A stretch of DNA of 64,000 nt, taken from contig NZ_CP084752.1 of the NCBI RefSeq assembly GCF_020535545.1, forward strand, positions 2,569,501 to 2,633,500, given 5' to 3'. The notes below the pieces were generated by a model. That model saw only the letters and a list, made by a program, of their open reading frames with translations, searched no databases and was not told where the DNA came from. The position numbers and the translations under genes were made by a program. This document shows, in pieces, positions 16,824 to 24,128 of this stretch (position 1 is its first letter; every line of letters begins with the position of its first letter). This DNA comes from Roseateles sp. XES5 (GTDB lineage: Bacteria; Pseudomonadota; Alphaproteobacteria; Rhizobiales; Rhizobiaceae).

Positions 16824-17259
16824 TGGACTCTCTACATAAACTCAAGACCATATGGCGGAACTGTAGCCCGCCACATTTAAGATTTGCCTAAGCGGGTACT
16901 AACAATTTTCTAATCTTTTGAGCGGCTTCGCCGAAGGGGTCAGCACGCGCCAAGTCCCTGCCTTCCCTTACGTTTGGCGACCTTGGTGCGCGCGGCGCCT
17001 GCATGGGAGCCATGCAAATATTTCATTTCCATTTTATTCAAATACTGCTAATACGCGCCAAAATTTGGAGGCGGCATCGGGTCGATGCCATCGGAAGCCT
17101 CCAGGCCGCATCCATAAGAATTTCTTCCGCGAGCTGTTCCCGACAGGGATATGGCTGCCGTGGCGTTTTTGTAGCGCCGCCAGACGGGATGTGCCTGAAA
17201 TTTTCCGGACCGAGAATGCACACGAGCCCGGCTTTGCCGCCGGCTGTTGGAAACGGAAG
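16824..17259. other. sciP / LuxR-type regulator divergent region
   Basis: A 436-base stretch without a convincing gene. Next to sciP are a GANTC (16826-16830) and a CtrA-like box (16877-16891). The part near 17025-17060 is unusually AT-rich for this genome (ATTTCATTTCCATTTTATTC) and may hold the promoter of the LuxR-type gene. I saw no further structure. Confidence 0.6.
16877..16891 (-). promoter_or_regulatory. CtrA-like box upstream of sciP
   Basis: TTAA-N7-CTAA (16877-16880 and 16888-16891) differs by one base from the full CtrA consensus TTAA-N7-TTAA and has the exact spacing. It lies 54 bases from the sciP start. A GANTC is at 16826-16830. Confidence 0.6.
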
Positions 17260-18009
17260 ATGAAAGATCCAGACAACATGCTCTTGCAGCAGGGCTGGTC
17301 GCCCGAATTCCTGTCTTCGGCCAATATCGATACCGTGCAGACAGAATACGAAGTGCTGCACCTCATGCGCCAGTGCGCCAACCATTTCCGCTTCAGCCAT
17401 TTCCTGGTGTCGCGCTTTCCGGCAAACGACCAGCAACGGTTTGCCGAACGCCTCGTCGTCAGCAACTGGCCGGCCGATCTGGTGCGCAAATACGATGCGA
17501 TGAACCTTTTCCACGTCAGCCGGCTGGCGATCGACACCGGCATGACGAAGCTGCCGGTGCAGGGCGACAGCGCGCTTCTGGCGCCGGCCGATTTTGAAAG
17601 CACGCAGGCCGGCGAGGCCATCGCCCTTGCCGAAAGCTATGGGCTTTCCACGTCCACGGCGCTTCTCCTGCATTCGACGACCGCCGATCCCTATCTGATG
17701 GTCTTTTCCGGCACGCGCCCACCACTGGCGCGGCCCGAACTGACGGAACTGCATTTTTCCGCGCTTCAACTGTTCGAGTGCCTCGAAAAGACTTTCGTGG
17801 CCGTCACGGCCGGGCGGGAGAAGCTCTCCAGTCGCGAGGTGGAATGCCTGCGCTGGGCAGCCGCCGGCAAGAGCAGCGACGAGATCGCCATCATTCTCGG
17901 CATCTCGGTCTATACGGTGAGCAGCTACTTCAAGAGCGCGACCCGCAAGCTGCAGGCGGTCAACCGCATGCAGGCGATCGCCATCGCCCTGCGCCTGCGC
18001 CTCATCTGA
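17260..18009 (+). CDS. LuxR-family transcriptional regulator with autoinducer-binding-like domain
   Basis: A 249-residue protein: an N-terminal sensory domain (about 20-165) with the aromatic pattern of autoinducer-binding LuxR proteins ([20 protein letters not shown]), then a C-terminal LuxR helix-turn-helix ([32 protein letters not shown], about 190-222). No luxI-type synthase is near, so it could be an orphan receptor or a motility regulator like VisN/VisR. I chose ATG 17260; a longer frame back to 16918 lacks family similarity. Next to it lies mnmA, 280 bases downstream on the same strand. Confidence 0.8.
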   Translation: MKDPDNMLLQQGWSPEFLSSANIDTVQTEYEVLHLMRQCANHFRFSHFLVSRFPANDQQRFAERLVVSNWPADLVRKYDAMNLFHVSRLAIDTGMTKLPVQGDSALLAPADFESTQAGEAIALAESYGLSTSTALLLHSTTADPYLMVFSGTRPPLARPELTELHFSALQLFECLEKTFVAVTAGREKLSSREVECLRWAAAGKSSDEIAIILGISVYTVSSYFKSATRKLQAVNRMQAIAIALRLRLI

Positions 18010-18286
18010 TTTCCGCTTGCGTGCGGACGTCCTTCCCGCGGACCGGAAGGACGCTTCCCGCGCGGCCGGAAAGACGAGGTTTCCGGCCTTCCCTTGCTCT
18101 CGGGGCGGCAAGTTTCTATATGTCGCTCGAAGGACGTTCCGCCGGTGGCGGAGCGTCGCAGTGGCCGGTTTCGGCCAGAAAGCGGTTCCGGCAAGAGTGC
18201 GCGGCGGTTTTGCGCCCGGAACTGCGGAAGACAAACAAGGCAAAGATGCCCTGCGCCAGCATCTGCAGCACCGGAATGGACCTCGC

Positions 18287-19483
18287 GTGAACAGTCTCGA
18301 TTTCGATCGCAAGCCGGAAGATACGCGCGTCGTCGTCGCCATGTCGGGCGGCGTCGACAGTTCCGTGGTGGCCGGTATCCTGAAGCGCGAGGGCTATGAC
18401 GTTCTCGGCATCACGTTGCAGCTTTACGATCACGGCGCCGCCGTGCACCGGGCCGGCTCCTGCTGCGCCGGCCAGGATATCGACGATGCGCGCCGGGTCT
18501 GCGAAACGCTCGGCATTCCGCACTATGTGCTCGACTATGAAAAGCGCTTCCGCGAGACGGTCATCAATCCCTTCGCCGAAAGCTATGTCGCTGGCGAGAC
18601 GCCGATCCCCTGCGTTGCGTGCAACCAGACCGTCAAGTTCGCCGATCTGCTCGCGACGGCCAAGGAACTCGGTGCCGACGCGCTGGCGACCGGCCACTAT
18701 ATCCGCTCGCGTCCGAATCCGACGCCGGATGCGCCGCACCGCCGTGCGCTCTATCGCCCCGTCGATGCCGAGCGCGACCAGAGCTATTTCCTCTTTGCGA
18801 CCACGCAGGAGCAGATCGATTATCTGCGCTTCCCGCTCGGCCACCTCTCCAAGGCCGAAACGCGCGCGCTTGCCGAGGAGATGGGTCTCGTCGTCGCCAA
18901 GAAGGCCGACAGCCAGGACATCTGTTTCGTGCCGCAGGGCAAGTATTCCGATATCGTCAACAAGCTGAAGCCGAATGCGGCGCTGGCCGGTGAGATCGTG
19001 CATATCGATGGCCGAGTGCTCGGCCGCCACGAAGGCATCCTGCACTATACGATCGGCCAGCGCCGCGGCATCGGCATCGCCACGGGCGAACCACTCTATG
19101 TCGTCTATCTCGATGCCCGCTCGCGCCGCGTCATCGTCGGTCCCAAGGAAGCGCTGGAGACCAGGCGGCTCTACCTGCGCGACATCAACTGGCTGGGCGA
19201 CGGCGATCTGGAAACCGTCGCTGCCGCCGGTTTCGACTGCTATGCCAAGGTCCGTTCCACCCGTCCGCCGCGCCCCGCGCGCCTCAAGGCCAACGAGAAC
19301 GGAATTTATGTGGAGCTTTCGGAAGGCGAGCCGGGCGTCGCGCCCGGCCAGGCTTGCGCCCTCTATTCCGGCGAAGGCGAGGATGCCCGCATCTATGGCG
19401 GTGGCTTCATTCAGCGGTCGGAACGGGAAGCGGCAGCCGAGGACGCGCTGAAGCGCATTCTTTCCACACCCGTCGCGGCCTGA
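18287..19483 (+). CDS. mnmA: tRNA-specific 2-thiouridylase MnmA
   Basis: Transfers sulfur to wobble U34 of Lys, Glu and Gln tRNAs in the cytosol. The 398-residue product has the PP-loop SGGVDSS near 20, the two catalytic cysteines (first in [13 protein letters not shown] near 106, second in [12 protein letters not shown] near 208), and the C-terminal OB-like domain. The GTG at 18287 gives the rhizobial N-terminus [22 protein letters not shown]; the in-frame extension back to 18017 is probably not translated. It is followed by the tRNA-Met gene on the same strand. Confidence 0.95.
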   Translation: MNSLDFDRKPEDTRVVVAMSGGVDSSVVAGILKREGYDVLGITLQLYDHGAAVHRAGSCCAGQDIDDARRVCETLGIPHYVLDYEKRFRETVINPFAESYVAGETPIPCVACNQTVKFADLLATAKELGADALATGHYIRSRPNPTPDAPHRRALYRPVDAERDQSYFLFATTQEQIDYLRFPLGHLSKAETRALAEEMGLVVAKKADSQDICFVPQGKYSDIVNKLKPNAALAGEIVHIDGRVLGRHEGILHYTIGQRRGIGIATGEPLYVVYLDARSRRVIVGPKEALETRRLYLRDINWLGDGDLETVAAAGFDCYAKVRSTRPPRPARLKANENGIYVELSEGEPGVAPGQACALYSGEGEDARIYGGGFIQRSEREAAAEDALKRILSTPVAA

Positions 19484-19538
19484 AAAGCCGCGCCGGCCAA
19501 AGCCTTTGCGGACAAAGCGATTTTTCTTGGAACGTCGC

Positions 19539-19568
19539 TTGACACCCGCGGGAACAGCGCCTTATAAG
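19539..19568 (+). promoter_or_regulatory. Promoter of tRNA-Met
   Basis: A perfect TTGACA at 19539-19544 and TATAAG at 19563-19568 are 18 bases apart (17 if TTATAA is taken). The tRNA begins 48 bases further on. Confidence 0.75.
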
Positions 19569-19616
19569 CCGCGCACCGGACGGAAACGGACATCGTTCTT
19601 GATCGTCCCTTCGGGC

Positions 19617-19693
19617 GGCGGAGTAGCTCAGTAGGTTAGAGCAGAGGAATCATAATCCTTGTGTCGGGGGTTCGAATCCCTCCTCCGCTACCA
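19617..19693 (+). tRNA. tRNA-Met(CAT), elongator type
   Basis: A 77-base cloverleaf including encoded CCA. The acceptor stem is 19617-19623 with 19683-19689 (one G-T pair), D stem GCTC/GAGC, anticodon stem 19644-19648 with 19656-19660, loop ATCATAA with anticodon CAT at 19651-19653, and T stem around TTCGAAT. There is no initiator signature (no C1xA72 mismatch or GGG/CCC anticodon stem). The similar tRNA-Ile2(CAT) cannot be fully excluded by eye. Confidence 0.93.
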
Positions 19694-19938
19694 CCGCTCC
19701 CCCCAACAATTCGGCACTGCGGCCGATGAGGGCGGAGAGATGGCCAACTATCTCAACTTTCACGCCTCCGCTGTCTGTATCACGCAAGATAACGTGGCTC
19801 ACCAGCTTGCGGATCACCTCGATCGCCTCCGCGTCGGAGCGGGTTGAGGCGTAGTGCGAGATTGTCGACCGCCTGGCGATAGAGCTTGACGGCTTGGGCG
19901 CACCAGCGCCAGCGGCCAAGCAGGGAGAGGCCCTGCAT
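19694..19938 (-). pseudogene. C-terminal remnant of a serine recombinase, frameshifted
   Basis: Two frames on the minus strand join to give a recognisable large-recombinase tail. The upstream frame reads QAVKLYRQAVDNLALRLN. The downstream frame continues TRSDAEAIEVIRKLVSHVIL, then a VKVEIVGHLSALIG segment. The shift lies at about 19842-19848 and costs one base. The pattern VDNL...AIEVIRKLV..VIL..-VEI.G.L..ILG is the usual end of serine recombinases of mobile elements. The catalytic N-terminal domain is missing. It abuts the tRNA 3' end, pointing to a decayed integrative element. The orphan ACP stop codon touches its upstream end. Confidence 0.75.
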
Positions 19939-20220
19939 TCACATGAGAGGCGAGGCATTTGCACCGCGTTCGCGTGCTGCCAGAACAAAATCGACCGTGC
20001 GGCCAACTGTAGACAGGTCGGTCGCGGGTGTTTCTGGGAACGTGATCCAGAATTCGTCTTCGATCAGCATCATGATCTGGGTGACTTCGAGGGAATCGGC
20101 GCCGAGGTCGCCCGTGTAGGACACATCGTTTTCGAGTTCCTCTTTGGGGACGTGAAGCTGCGCCGCGACAATTTTCTTTACCCGGAAGGCGACGTCAGCT
20201 CTGCTTACATCGGTGGGCAT
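19939..20220 (-). CDS. Orphan acyl carrier protein
   Basis: A 93-residue acyl carrier protein with the phosphopantetheine site GADSLE (Ser 43) after the helix-1 segment VKKIVAAQLHVPKEELE. It differs from housekeeping AcpP (shorter, ends in acidic residues) by its longer basic tail and by the unusual DEFWITFPE in helix III, so it probably serves a dedicated acylation system. No ketosynthase or acyltransferase is nearby. ATG 20220 follows ACGAGG. It lies 70 bases downstream of the 97-residue gene in a three-gene minus-strand operon. It could be a remnant of nod- or polyketide-like acyl transfer; unproven. Confidence 0.8.
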   Translation of the reverse strand: MPTDVSRADVAFRVKKIVAAQLHVPKEELENDVSYTGDLGADSLEVTQIMMLIEDEFWITFPETPATDLSTVGRTVDFVLAARERGANASPLM

Positions 20221-20289
20221 GGATATATCCTCGTGTGGTAGCGGCACATGGCGCGCACTAGTGACGCGCGCCGCGCATTTTTGGCGGGA

Positions 20290-20583
20290 CTAGCGGAGAG
20301 GCCGGGTTGGCCCCACGGGAGCCCCGCCTTCGTCGTCCCACGTGTCTATGCCGGGATTGCGATCGCGATGCAGCGAGGTCTTGGAAAGGGTATAGTCCTC
20401 CGCTCCGATTGCCGCACCCTTGATGAGGCGAATGATCTTCTGCGCCTCTTCATTCTCGAGGCCCGTGCTGCCGACGCGTTTCTCGGTTTTGTCGTTGGCG
20501 TCAATGAGAACCTGGCGAAGACGTGTCTTTTTCAGCTTCGCGGCAGTTTTCGGCGCCCTGAAAGTCAAGATCACCATACCCAT
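20290..20583 (-). CDS. Hypothetical 97-residue basic protein
   Basis: Not recognised. The product is basic at the N-terminus (MVILTFRAPKTAAKLKKTRLRQ) and acidic or Pro/Gly-rich at the C-terminus (WDDEGGAPVGP). No transmembrane helix is obvious. Either ATG 20583 or ATG 20577 may be used; the latter overlaps the stop of the upstream 40-residue gene (ATGGTGA), which suggests translational coupling. It sits between that small membrane protein and the ACP gene, so a shared function is plausible. Confidence 0.55.
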   Translation of the reverse strand: MGMVILTFRAPKTAAKLKKTRLRQVLIDANDKTEKRVGSTGLENEEAQKIIRLIKGAAIGAEDYTLSKTSLHRDRNPGIDTWDDEGGAPVGPTRPLR

Positions 20584-20693
20584 TCCCCCATCAGGAGGTA
20601 GAGGGTGGTGATGGCGCCCGCCGCCACGAACACATGAGACACGGTTGTGGTGATAAAGTATCGGTCGTTTAGACGATCAAACAGGGAAGACAT
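20571..20693 (-). CDS. 40-residue single-span membrane protein
   Basis: A small gene with a very strong ribosome site (GAGGAGGACGAG directly before ATG 20693). The peptide has a short polar N-terminus (MSSLFDRLNDRYFITTT), one hydrophobic helix (VSHVFVAAGAITTLYLL) and ends GEWVW. The stop overlaps the start of the next gene. It resembles no characterised small protein I know. The coupling and ribosome site argue for real translation. Confidence 0.6.
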   Translation of the reverse strand: MSSLFDRLNDRYFITTTVSHVFVAAGAITTLYLLMGEWVW

Positions 20694-20871
20694 CTCGTCC
20701 TCCTCTCATTTGGGGCCAGGGTAGCTAGCCCTCAAACAGCAGCGCCCGTGTTGATGGCTACTGGAAGAACAACCTTGCGCGCCCACGGCGGCATTAGCAA
20801 GAAATCAAATAAGGTCATTTGAGGCCCGCCCCGGCCTGTTCCCCGGTGAGGGCTCATTTCAGGAGAGAGCG

Positions 20872-20940
20872 ATGACGCCAGATCTCATCGAGATCGAGGA
20901 CCCGCCCCGCTGCGCTCGCCATGACGAGGCAATGAAATGA
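20872..20940 (+). CDS. Possible 22-residue small ORF
   Basis: ATG 20872 follows CAGGAGAGAGCG, a good ribosome site, and reads MTPDLIEIEDPPRCARHDEA to a TGA that overlaps the start of a second 30-codon ORF (20937-21029). The pair looks like a coupled mini-operon or debris from a larger gene. No function can be given. Confidence 0.3.
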   Translation: MTPDLIEIEDPPRCARHDEAMK

Positions 20941-21115
20941 TCCCTGCTGAATTCTTCGACCTCCCCGACGTCAAGGCGAGTATCCTCGGCGCCGATCTCT
21001 CCGGCGGCATCCTGCGGGCGCTCTCGTGACGCTCGTACAAGATGCGCGAGCGTTAGAAGGGGTTAGCCCGTGCTGAACAAATATAGACGCGCCCCGACCA
21101 GGCGTCCACTGAGGC

Positions 21116-21218
21116 TAGAGTTTGTCAGGGAAAAGTGGGAACCGGTTTTCCCGAAAAGACAAACGAAAACAAGAGAATTTAGAGCATGTCTGGTTCAATC
21201 TGAACCTGACATGCTCTA
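21116..21218. repeat. 103-bp intergenic palindromic repeat, copy 2 (RIME-like)
   Basis: The reverse complement of copy 1 at 13154-13256 with three mismatches. The two copies are therefore inverted about 8 kb apart. Terminal TAGAG and CTCTA are intact. Confidence 0.9.
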
Positions 21219-21385
21219 GAATAGAGCGGGTGGAGCCATCGCGCATACTCTGCCGGGTTGAGCAGCACGGGCACCGGACTAGCACCGGCGCGGCCGCCGC
21301 ATTGGCGTTGGTCGTCAGCCTGGAATAGACCGGCCCTCATTCGTCTGAAACGTTCTAACGGCCAGCCACCGGCGAGAGGAGGCGT

Positions 21386-21652
21386 TCAATTCCCCATCTC
21401 CTTGAGTAAAGCAACTATCTCCAATCCCACCCGTTCATAAAAGGGGAAGCGATCGGTATGCCGCTGGTCGAATTCCGCGGGCGAGGAAGAGTCGGCAGGC
21501 GGCACAGTCGCCTTCAGTTCCTTGATCAGATCGAGGATATCCGTCGAGCGCATCCGCTCGCCCTTGGCCTGGGCGGCGTACAGATACTTCATCCAGTATT
21601 GCGTGGCCCAAAGCTCAAGCTGGAGGGTGTCGATGTCACTTCGCTCGGTCAT
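21386..21652 (-). CDS. Hypothetical 88-residue protein
   Basis: Not recognised. A soluble, helix-rich product (MTERSDIDTLQLELWATQYW, then KYLYAAQAKGERMRSTDIL) with no signal peptide or metal motif. ATG 21652 follows GGAGGGACATC, which decides the start over an upstream in-frame ATG. It lies within the accessory islet on the same strand as the neighbouring small genes. Confidence 0.65.
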   Translation of the reverse strand: MTERSDIDTLQLELWATQYWMKYLYAAQAKGERMRSTDILDLIKELKATVPPADSSSPAEFDQRHTDRFPFYERVGLEIVALLKEMGN

Positions 21653-21754
21653 GATGTCCCTCCGTCCCTGCGGGACCACGATAGCGCGATTCATATCGCG
21701 CACAACGGCGTCCCGGCGGGGCGCACTGCAAAGCTCAACTGCGGCACCACTCCA

Positions 21755-21931
21755 TCAGTACGGTAAATCTTGAGCGTCATCAGGTCGCCCTGGAGGCCAG
21801 CGTGGGGCCGCCCGCGTAATCAGATCGTTCGTGTAGCGCATCGCGTGGAGGAGCTCCTCCTCTTCGAGCCATCGCAGGAGCCCGGCGAGCCGGCCGTTCA
21901 CGCCGTTGACGTTGTAGGTCGCGATCTTCAC
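21755..21931 (-). pseudogene. Exodeoxyribonuclease III (xth) remnant
   Basis: From GTG 21931 the minus strand reads MKIATYNVNGVNGRLAGLLRW, the canonical N-terminus of exonuclease III/AP endonuclease, where Asn 7 is the first metal-site residue. After EEEE the sequence departs from the family (LLHAMRYTNDLITRAAPRW) and stops after 58 codons, whereas intact enzymes have about 260 residues. A large internal deletion has removed the catalytic core. It probably has no activity. Such xth-like genes are common in rhizobial accessory DNA-repair islets. Confidence 0.7.
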
Positions 21932-21963
21932 GGTTCGTTCAATGCGCGGTCTTTCATCGCCTG

Positions 21964-22221
21964 TCAGAACGGCGCCAGGGAAAATCCGGTGGGCGGGCGG
22001 GCTGCGGCTGGATCCTCTGCCGGGTCCGGATCGTCCTGATAGGCACGCGCCTGCCGTTCGGCAACGCGCTTGATCGCCGCGAAAGCCGCCTCCGCTGGCC
22101 AGCCGGCCGTTATCACGCGGTCGACAAGCTCACGCATTGCGGCGTCGATCGCGCGCTCGCATTCCAGGGCGACATCCGGTTCGGCCGTCGGTCGCTGAGG
22201 CGGGGCAATTCTGACATTCAT
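21964..22221 (-). CDS. Hypothetical 85-residue protein
   Basis: Function unknown. An acidic, Ala-rich, mostly helical protein: MNVRIAPPQRPTAEPDVALE, then a helical core ERAIDAAMRELVDRVITAGW-AAFAAIKRVAERQARAY, and a disordered Asp/Pro tail. ATG 22221 follows AGGAGAAATAGC. I have the impression that similar short proteins recur on rhizobial plasmids and islands, but this is memory, not a search. Confidence 0.65.
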   Translation of the reverse strand: MNVRIAPPQRPTAEPDVALECERAIDAAMRELVDRVITAGWPAEAAFAAIKRVAERQARAYQDDPDPAEDPAAARPPTGFSLAPF

Positions 22222-22437
22222 GCTATTTCTCCTGCGCCGGCTCCCAAAAAGACGCCCCGCATTTGAGCGGGGCAGGAAGCGAAGAGTGTGTTGCGAAGAA
22301 ATGCCGGAAGCGGCGGATTCGTTCCACGCACCGAGGGTAAGCAGGAGGCGGATACGAACGTGGCCGCGCGATACAATGCCGTGGTTACGACGTTCGGTTT
22401 GGCGGTCGGGCTATTTTGCCATCGTGCTCGAACGATC

Positions 22438-22851
22438 TCAGTCGATGATTTCGGCGCCTCTCGCGCTGAGTTGAGCGAGGTGGTCCTTCATTTCCTGCAA
22501 CCGTTCCGGCGTGTGCCCTTGCCATCTGGTGACTTCAGCAATCACGCGTAAGGGGGCGCGTGAGCGATAGGACAGCGTCGGATTGCCCGGGAACCTTTTG
22601 TCCGTCAGGTTGGGATCGCCCTCGACGGGTCCGGTCGGTTCGACGACATAGATTCGTTCCCTTCCAGGGCCATCAGCTAGTTCCACACCCCAGATCGCCG
22701 CATCAAGCGTGCCTGTGAAATAGACCCACGAGAGTGTCCTGGCGTCCGTGAAGTTCGATCGGTACCCGACGACGATCAGATCTCCGGGTTTGAGATCGGC
22801 CTTGGTTCCATGGAAAAACGATCGAGCAAACATGGCTGCAGTCGCAGACAC
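22438..22851 (-). CDS. arr: Rifamycin ADP-ribosyltransferase (Arr)
   Basis: Transfers ADP-ribose from NAD+ to the ansa-bridge hydroxyl of rifamycins and so inactivates them. The product contains the Arr core almost uninterrupted: FFHGTKADLKPGDLI (NAD-binding His/Gly loop), YFTGTLDAAIWGVELA, IYVVEPTGPVEGDPNLTDK and RFPGNPTLSYRS-PLRVIAEV. The length of about 137 residues from GTG 22851 (AGGACGGGATT upstream) or about 131 from ATG 22833 fits; an open frame to 23022 adds basic sequence with no Arr similarity. It sits among small accessory genes, typical of horizontal gain. Confidence 0.9.
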   Translation of the reverse strand: MSATAAMFARSFFHGTKADLKPGDLIVVGYRSNFTDARTLSWVYFTGTLDAAIWGVELADGPGRERIYVVEPTGPVEGDPNLTDKRFPGNPTLSYRSRAPLRVIAEVTRWQGHTPERLQEMKDHLAQLSARGAEIID

Positions 22852-23291
22852 AATCCCGTCCTTTGCTGTGACACGCTGCCCTTCAATGCGCGGACGCTCG
22901 CGCTTTCGGCGAGGCGTGGGTTGCTGGGATGGAGAGTGCCCGGCACCCAGGTATGAAATGCGGTTCAGCCTCACAAGAGACATAACACGGCCTTGCCAAG
23001 CTGGTAGCTGCTTGCCCAGCATGCCAGGCGCGTCAGATCAGGGTGCGCCAAAGTGGCGTTCTTGCAAAGACGTGAGTTTTCACGGGCTGCGGTCTGGTGC
23101 ACGGGTATACGCCATCAGGCCGCCCGCCAGACGGCGAGAGAAGTGTATTTCATGGGGCGCTCCCTTGGCGTGAGGGCGCGGTCGAGGCGAAGGACGTTCC
23201 GTTGCATGAATTGCGCGGGACGCGCCCTCATTCCTGTCAGGCCCCGGGCTTTGTCGTCGCGGAGCCCCCAGGAGGCACTGCGCCTGCGGTG
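22852..23291. other. Gene-poor stretch
   Basis: A 440-base stretch. I see no ORF with codon use, ribosome site or family motif that I would defend. It may contain the Arr promoter. Confidence 0.5.
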
Positions 23292-23474
23292 TTAGGCTGC
23301 CCTAACACCTGCTGCCGCCAGGAGCCTCGCGATCTTCACTTCATCGACCAGCGCGCCGCTCTCGAGCTTTGTGATTTCAAGTTCGGTGAGCCCGGAAATC
23401 AGGGAAAGCTGCTCGGTGGTATAGCCCTTGGATTTGCGCAGTTCGGCAACGGGGTTCGTCACGTTTATGGTCAT
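23292..23474 (-). CDS. Small HTH (XRE-like) DNA-binding protein
   Basis: A 60-residue protein that is nearly all one helix-turn-helix: AELRKSKGYTTEQLSLISGL-TELEITKLESGALVDEVKIARLLAAAG, the pattern of Cro/CI-type domains with helix 2 (TEQLSLISGL) and recognition helix (TELEITKLESG). ATG 23474 follows TAGGAGAACATC. It is an isolated gene, with no toxin partner visible. It may be a repressor of neighbouring islet genes or of itself. Confidence 0.75.
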   Translation of the reverse strand: MTINVTNPVAELRKSKGYTTEQLSLISGLTELEITKLESGALVDEVKIARLLAAAGVRAA

Positions 23475-23608
23475 GATGTTCTCCTATTGTTGCATCGCAA
23501 TATAGGGATGTTGCGGCGCATTCCAAGGGCGCCCTTCAAGGGTTTTGCAGAAACAAAACCGCTGCTTGCGCATTCCTGATCCATCGACACCGTCAAAAGG
23601 AGACCGAA

Positions 23609-23812
23609 ATGGACTGGAATCGCGTCGAAGGGAACTGGAAGCAGGTCAAGGGCAAGATCAAGGAGCAGTGGGGCAAGCTCACGGACGACGATCTTGATGT
23701 CATCGATGGCAAGCGCGATCAGCTCGAAGGCAAGATCTAGGAGCGGTATGGCTACGCGAAGGATCAGACGAAGAAGGATATCGACGACTGGTACGGCCGT
23801 CAGACCTGGTGA
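23609..23812 (+). pseudogene. CsbD-family stress protein interrupted by an amber codon
   Basis: From ATG 23609 (ribosome site AAAAGGAGACCGAA) the frame reads MDWNRVEGNWKQVKGKIKEQ, then GKLTDDDLDVIDGKRDQLEGKI, a TAG stop at 23738-23740 (codon 44), and then in the same frame ERYGYAKDQTKKDIDDWYGRQ to a TGA at 23810. The whole 67-codon frame is a typical CsbD protein, in which the stop position normally holds Gln (CAG), so a single C to T change explains it. The truncated 43-residue product may be non-functional. A terminator follows. Confidence 0.88.
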
Positions 23813-23821
23813 AATCGAGAA

Positions 23822-23845
23822 AGGCCCGTCCTGTCGACGGGCCAT
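23822..23845. terminator. Hairpin terminator
   Basis: A GGCCCGTC...GACGGGCC stem is followed by ATTTCCCTTT. It lies between the csbD pseudogene and the convergent small charged-protein gene. Confidence 0.75.
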
Positions 23846-23851
23846 TTCCCT

Positions 23852-24037
23852 TTAGCGCTGCTTTTCGCCGGCGCTCTTGCCGTCAGAAGACCTTGCGCGT
23901 TCCTCGAAGCGGTCGGCGCCCTTCGAAAGCGCGGACCCTTTTTCAGCCTCGACTTTACGCTCGTCAGCCCGCGCGGCCTTGTGCAGGCCCCTGGCGCCTT
24001 CCTTGCCTTTTTCCGATGGTGCGTTTTCGATTCCCAT
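23852..24037 (-). CDS. Small, highly charged hydrophilic protein
   Basis: A 61-residue protein without hydrophobic segments: MGIENAPSEKGKEGARGLHK then RADERKVEAEKGSALSKGADRFEERARSSDGKSAGEKQ. Lys, Glu, Gly, Ala and Ser dominate, the composition of hydrophilin- or LEA-like stress proteins. ATG 24037 follows GGGAGGCAGCC. A neighbouring csbD supports a stress role, but this is inference from composition. Confidence 0.65.
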   Translation of the reverse strand: MGIENAPSEKGKEGARGLHKAARADERKVEAEKGSALSKGADRFEERARSSDGKSAGEKQR

Positions 24038-24128
24038 GGCTGCCTCCCTGGCGTTTCGGTGAGAACGGAGGGATGGGGGCGTTGTTCCGGTCTTCACATG
24101 CGATCCGCCGAAATCCTGCCGGATGCCG

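Larger units (their letters stand above)
20694..21385. other. Islet region with small ORFs and repeat copy 2
   Basis: A 690-base stretch without a well-supported gene. It contains two tiny overlapping plus-strand ORFs (20872-20940, 22 codons, preceded by AGGAGAGAG; and 20937-21029, 30 codons, starting in an ATGA overlap) and the 103-bp repeat at 21116-21218. The small ORFs may be truncated remnants; I cannot name them. Confidence 0.5.

Noticed and set aside
19650..19693. Peptide EEGFEPPTQGL at the end of the recombinase frame
   Set aside because: This is the well-known false translation of a tRNA gene read backwards, so it was not counted as protein.
23097..23579. 160-codon plus-strand frame overlapping the small HTH gene
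   Set aside because: No ribosome site, unrelated codon use and Pro/Arg-rich product. The opposite-strand HTH gene is better supported.
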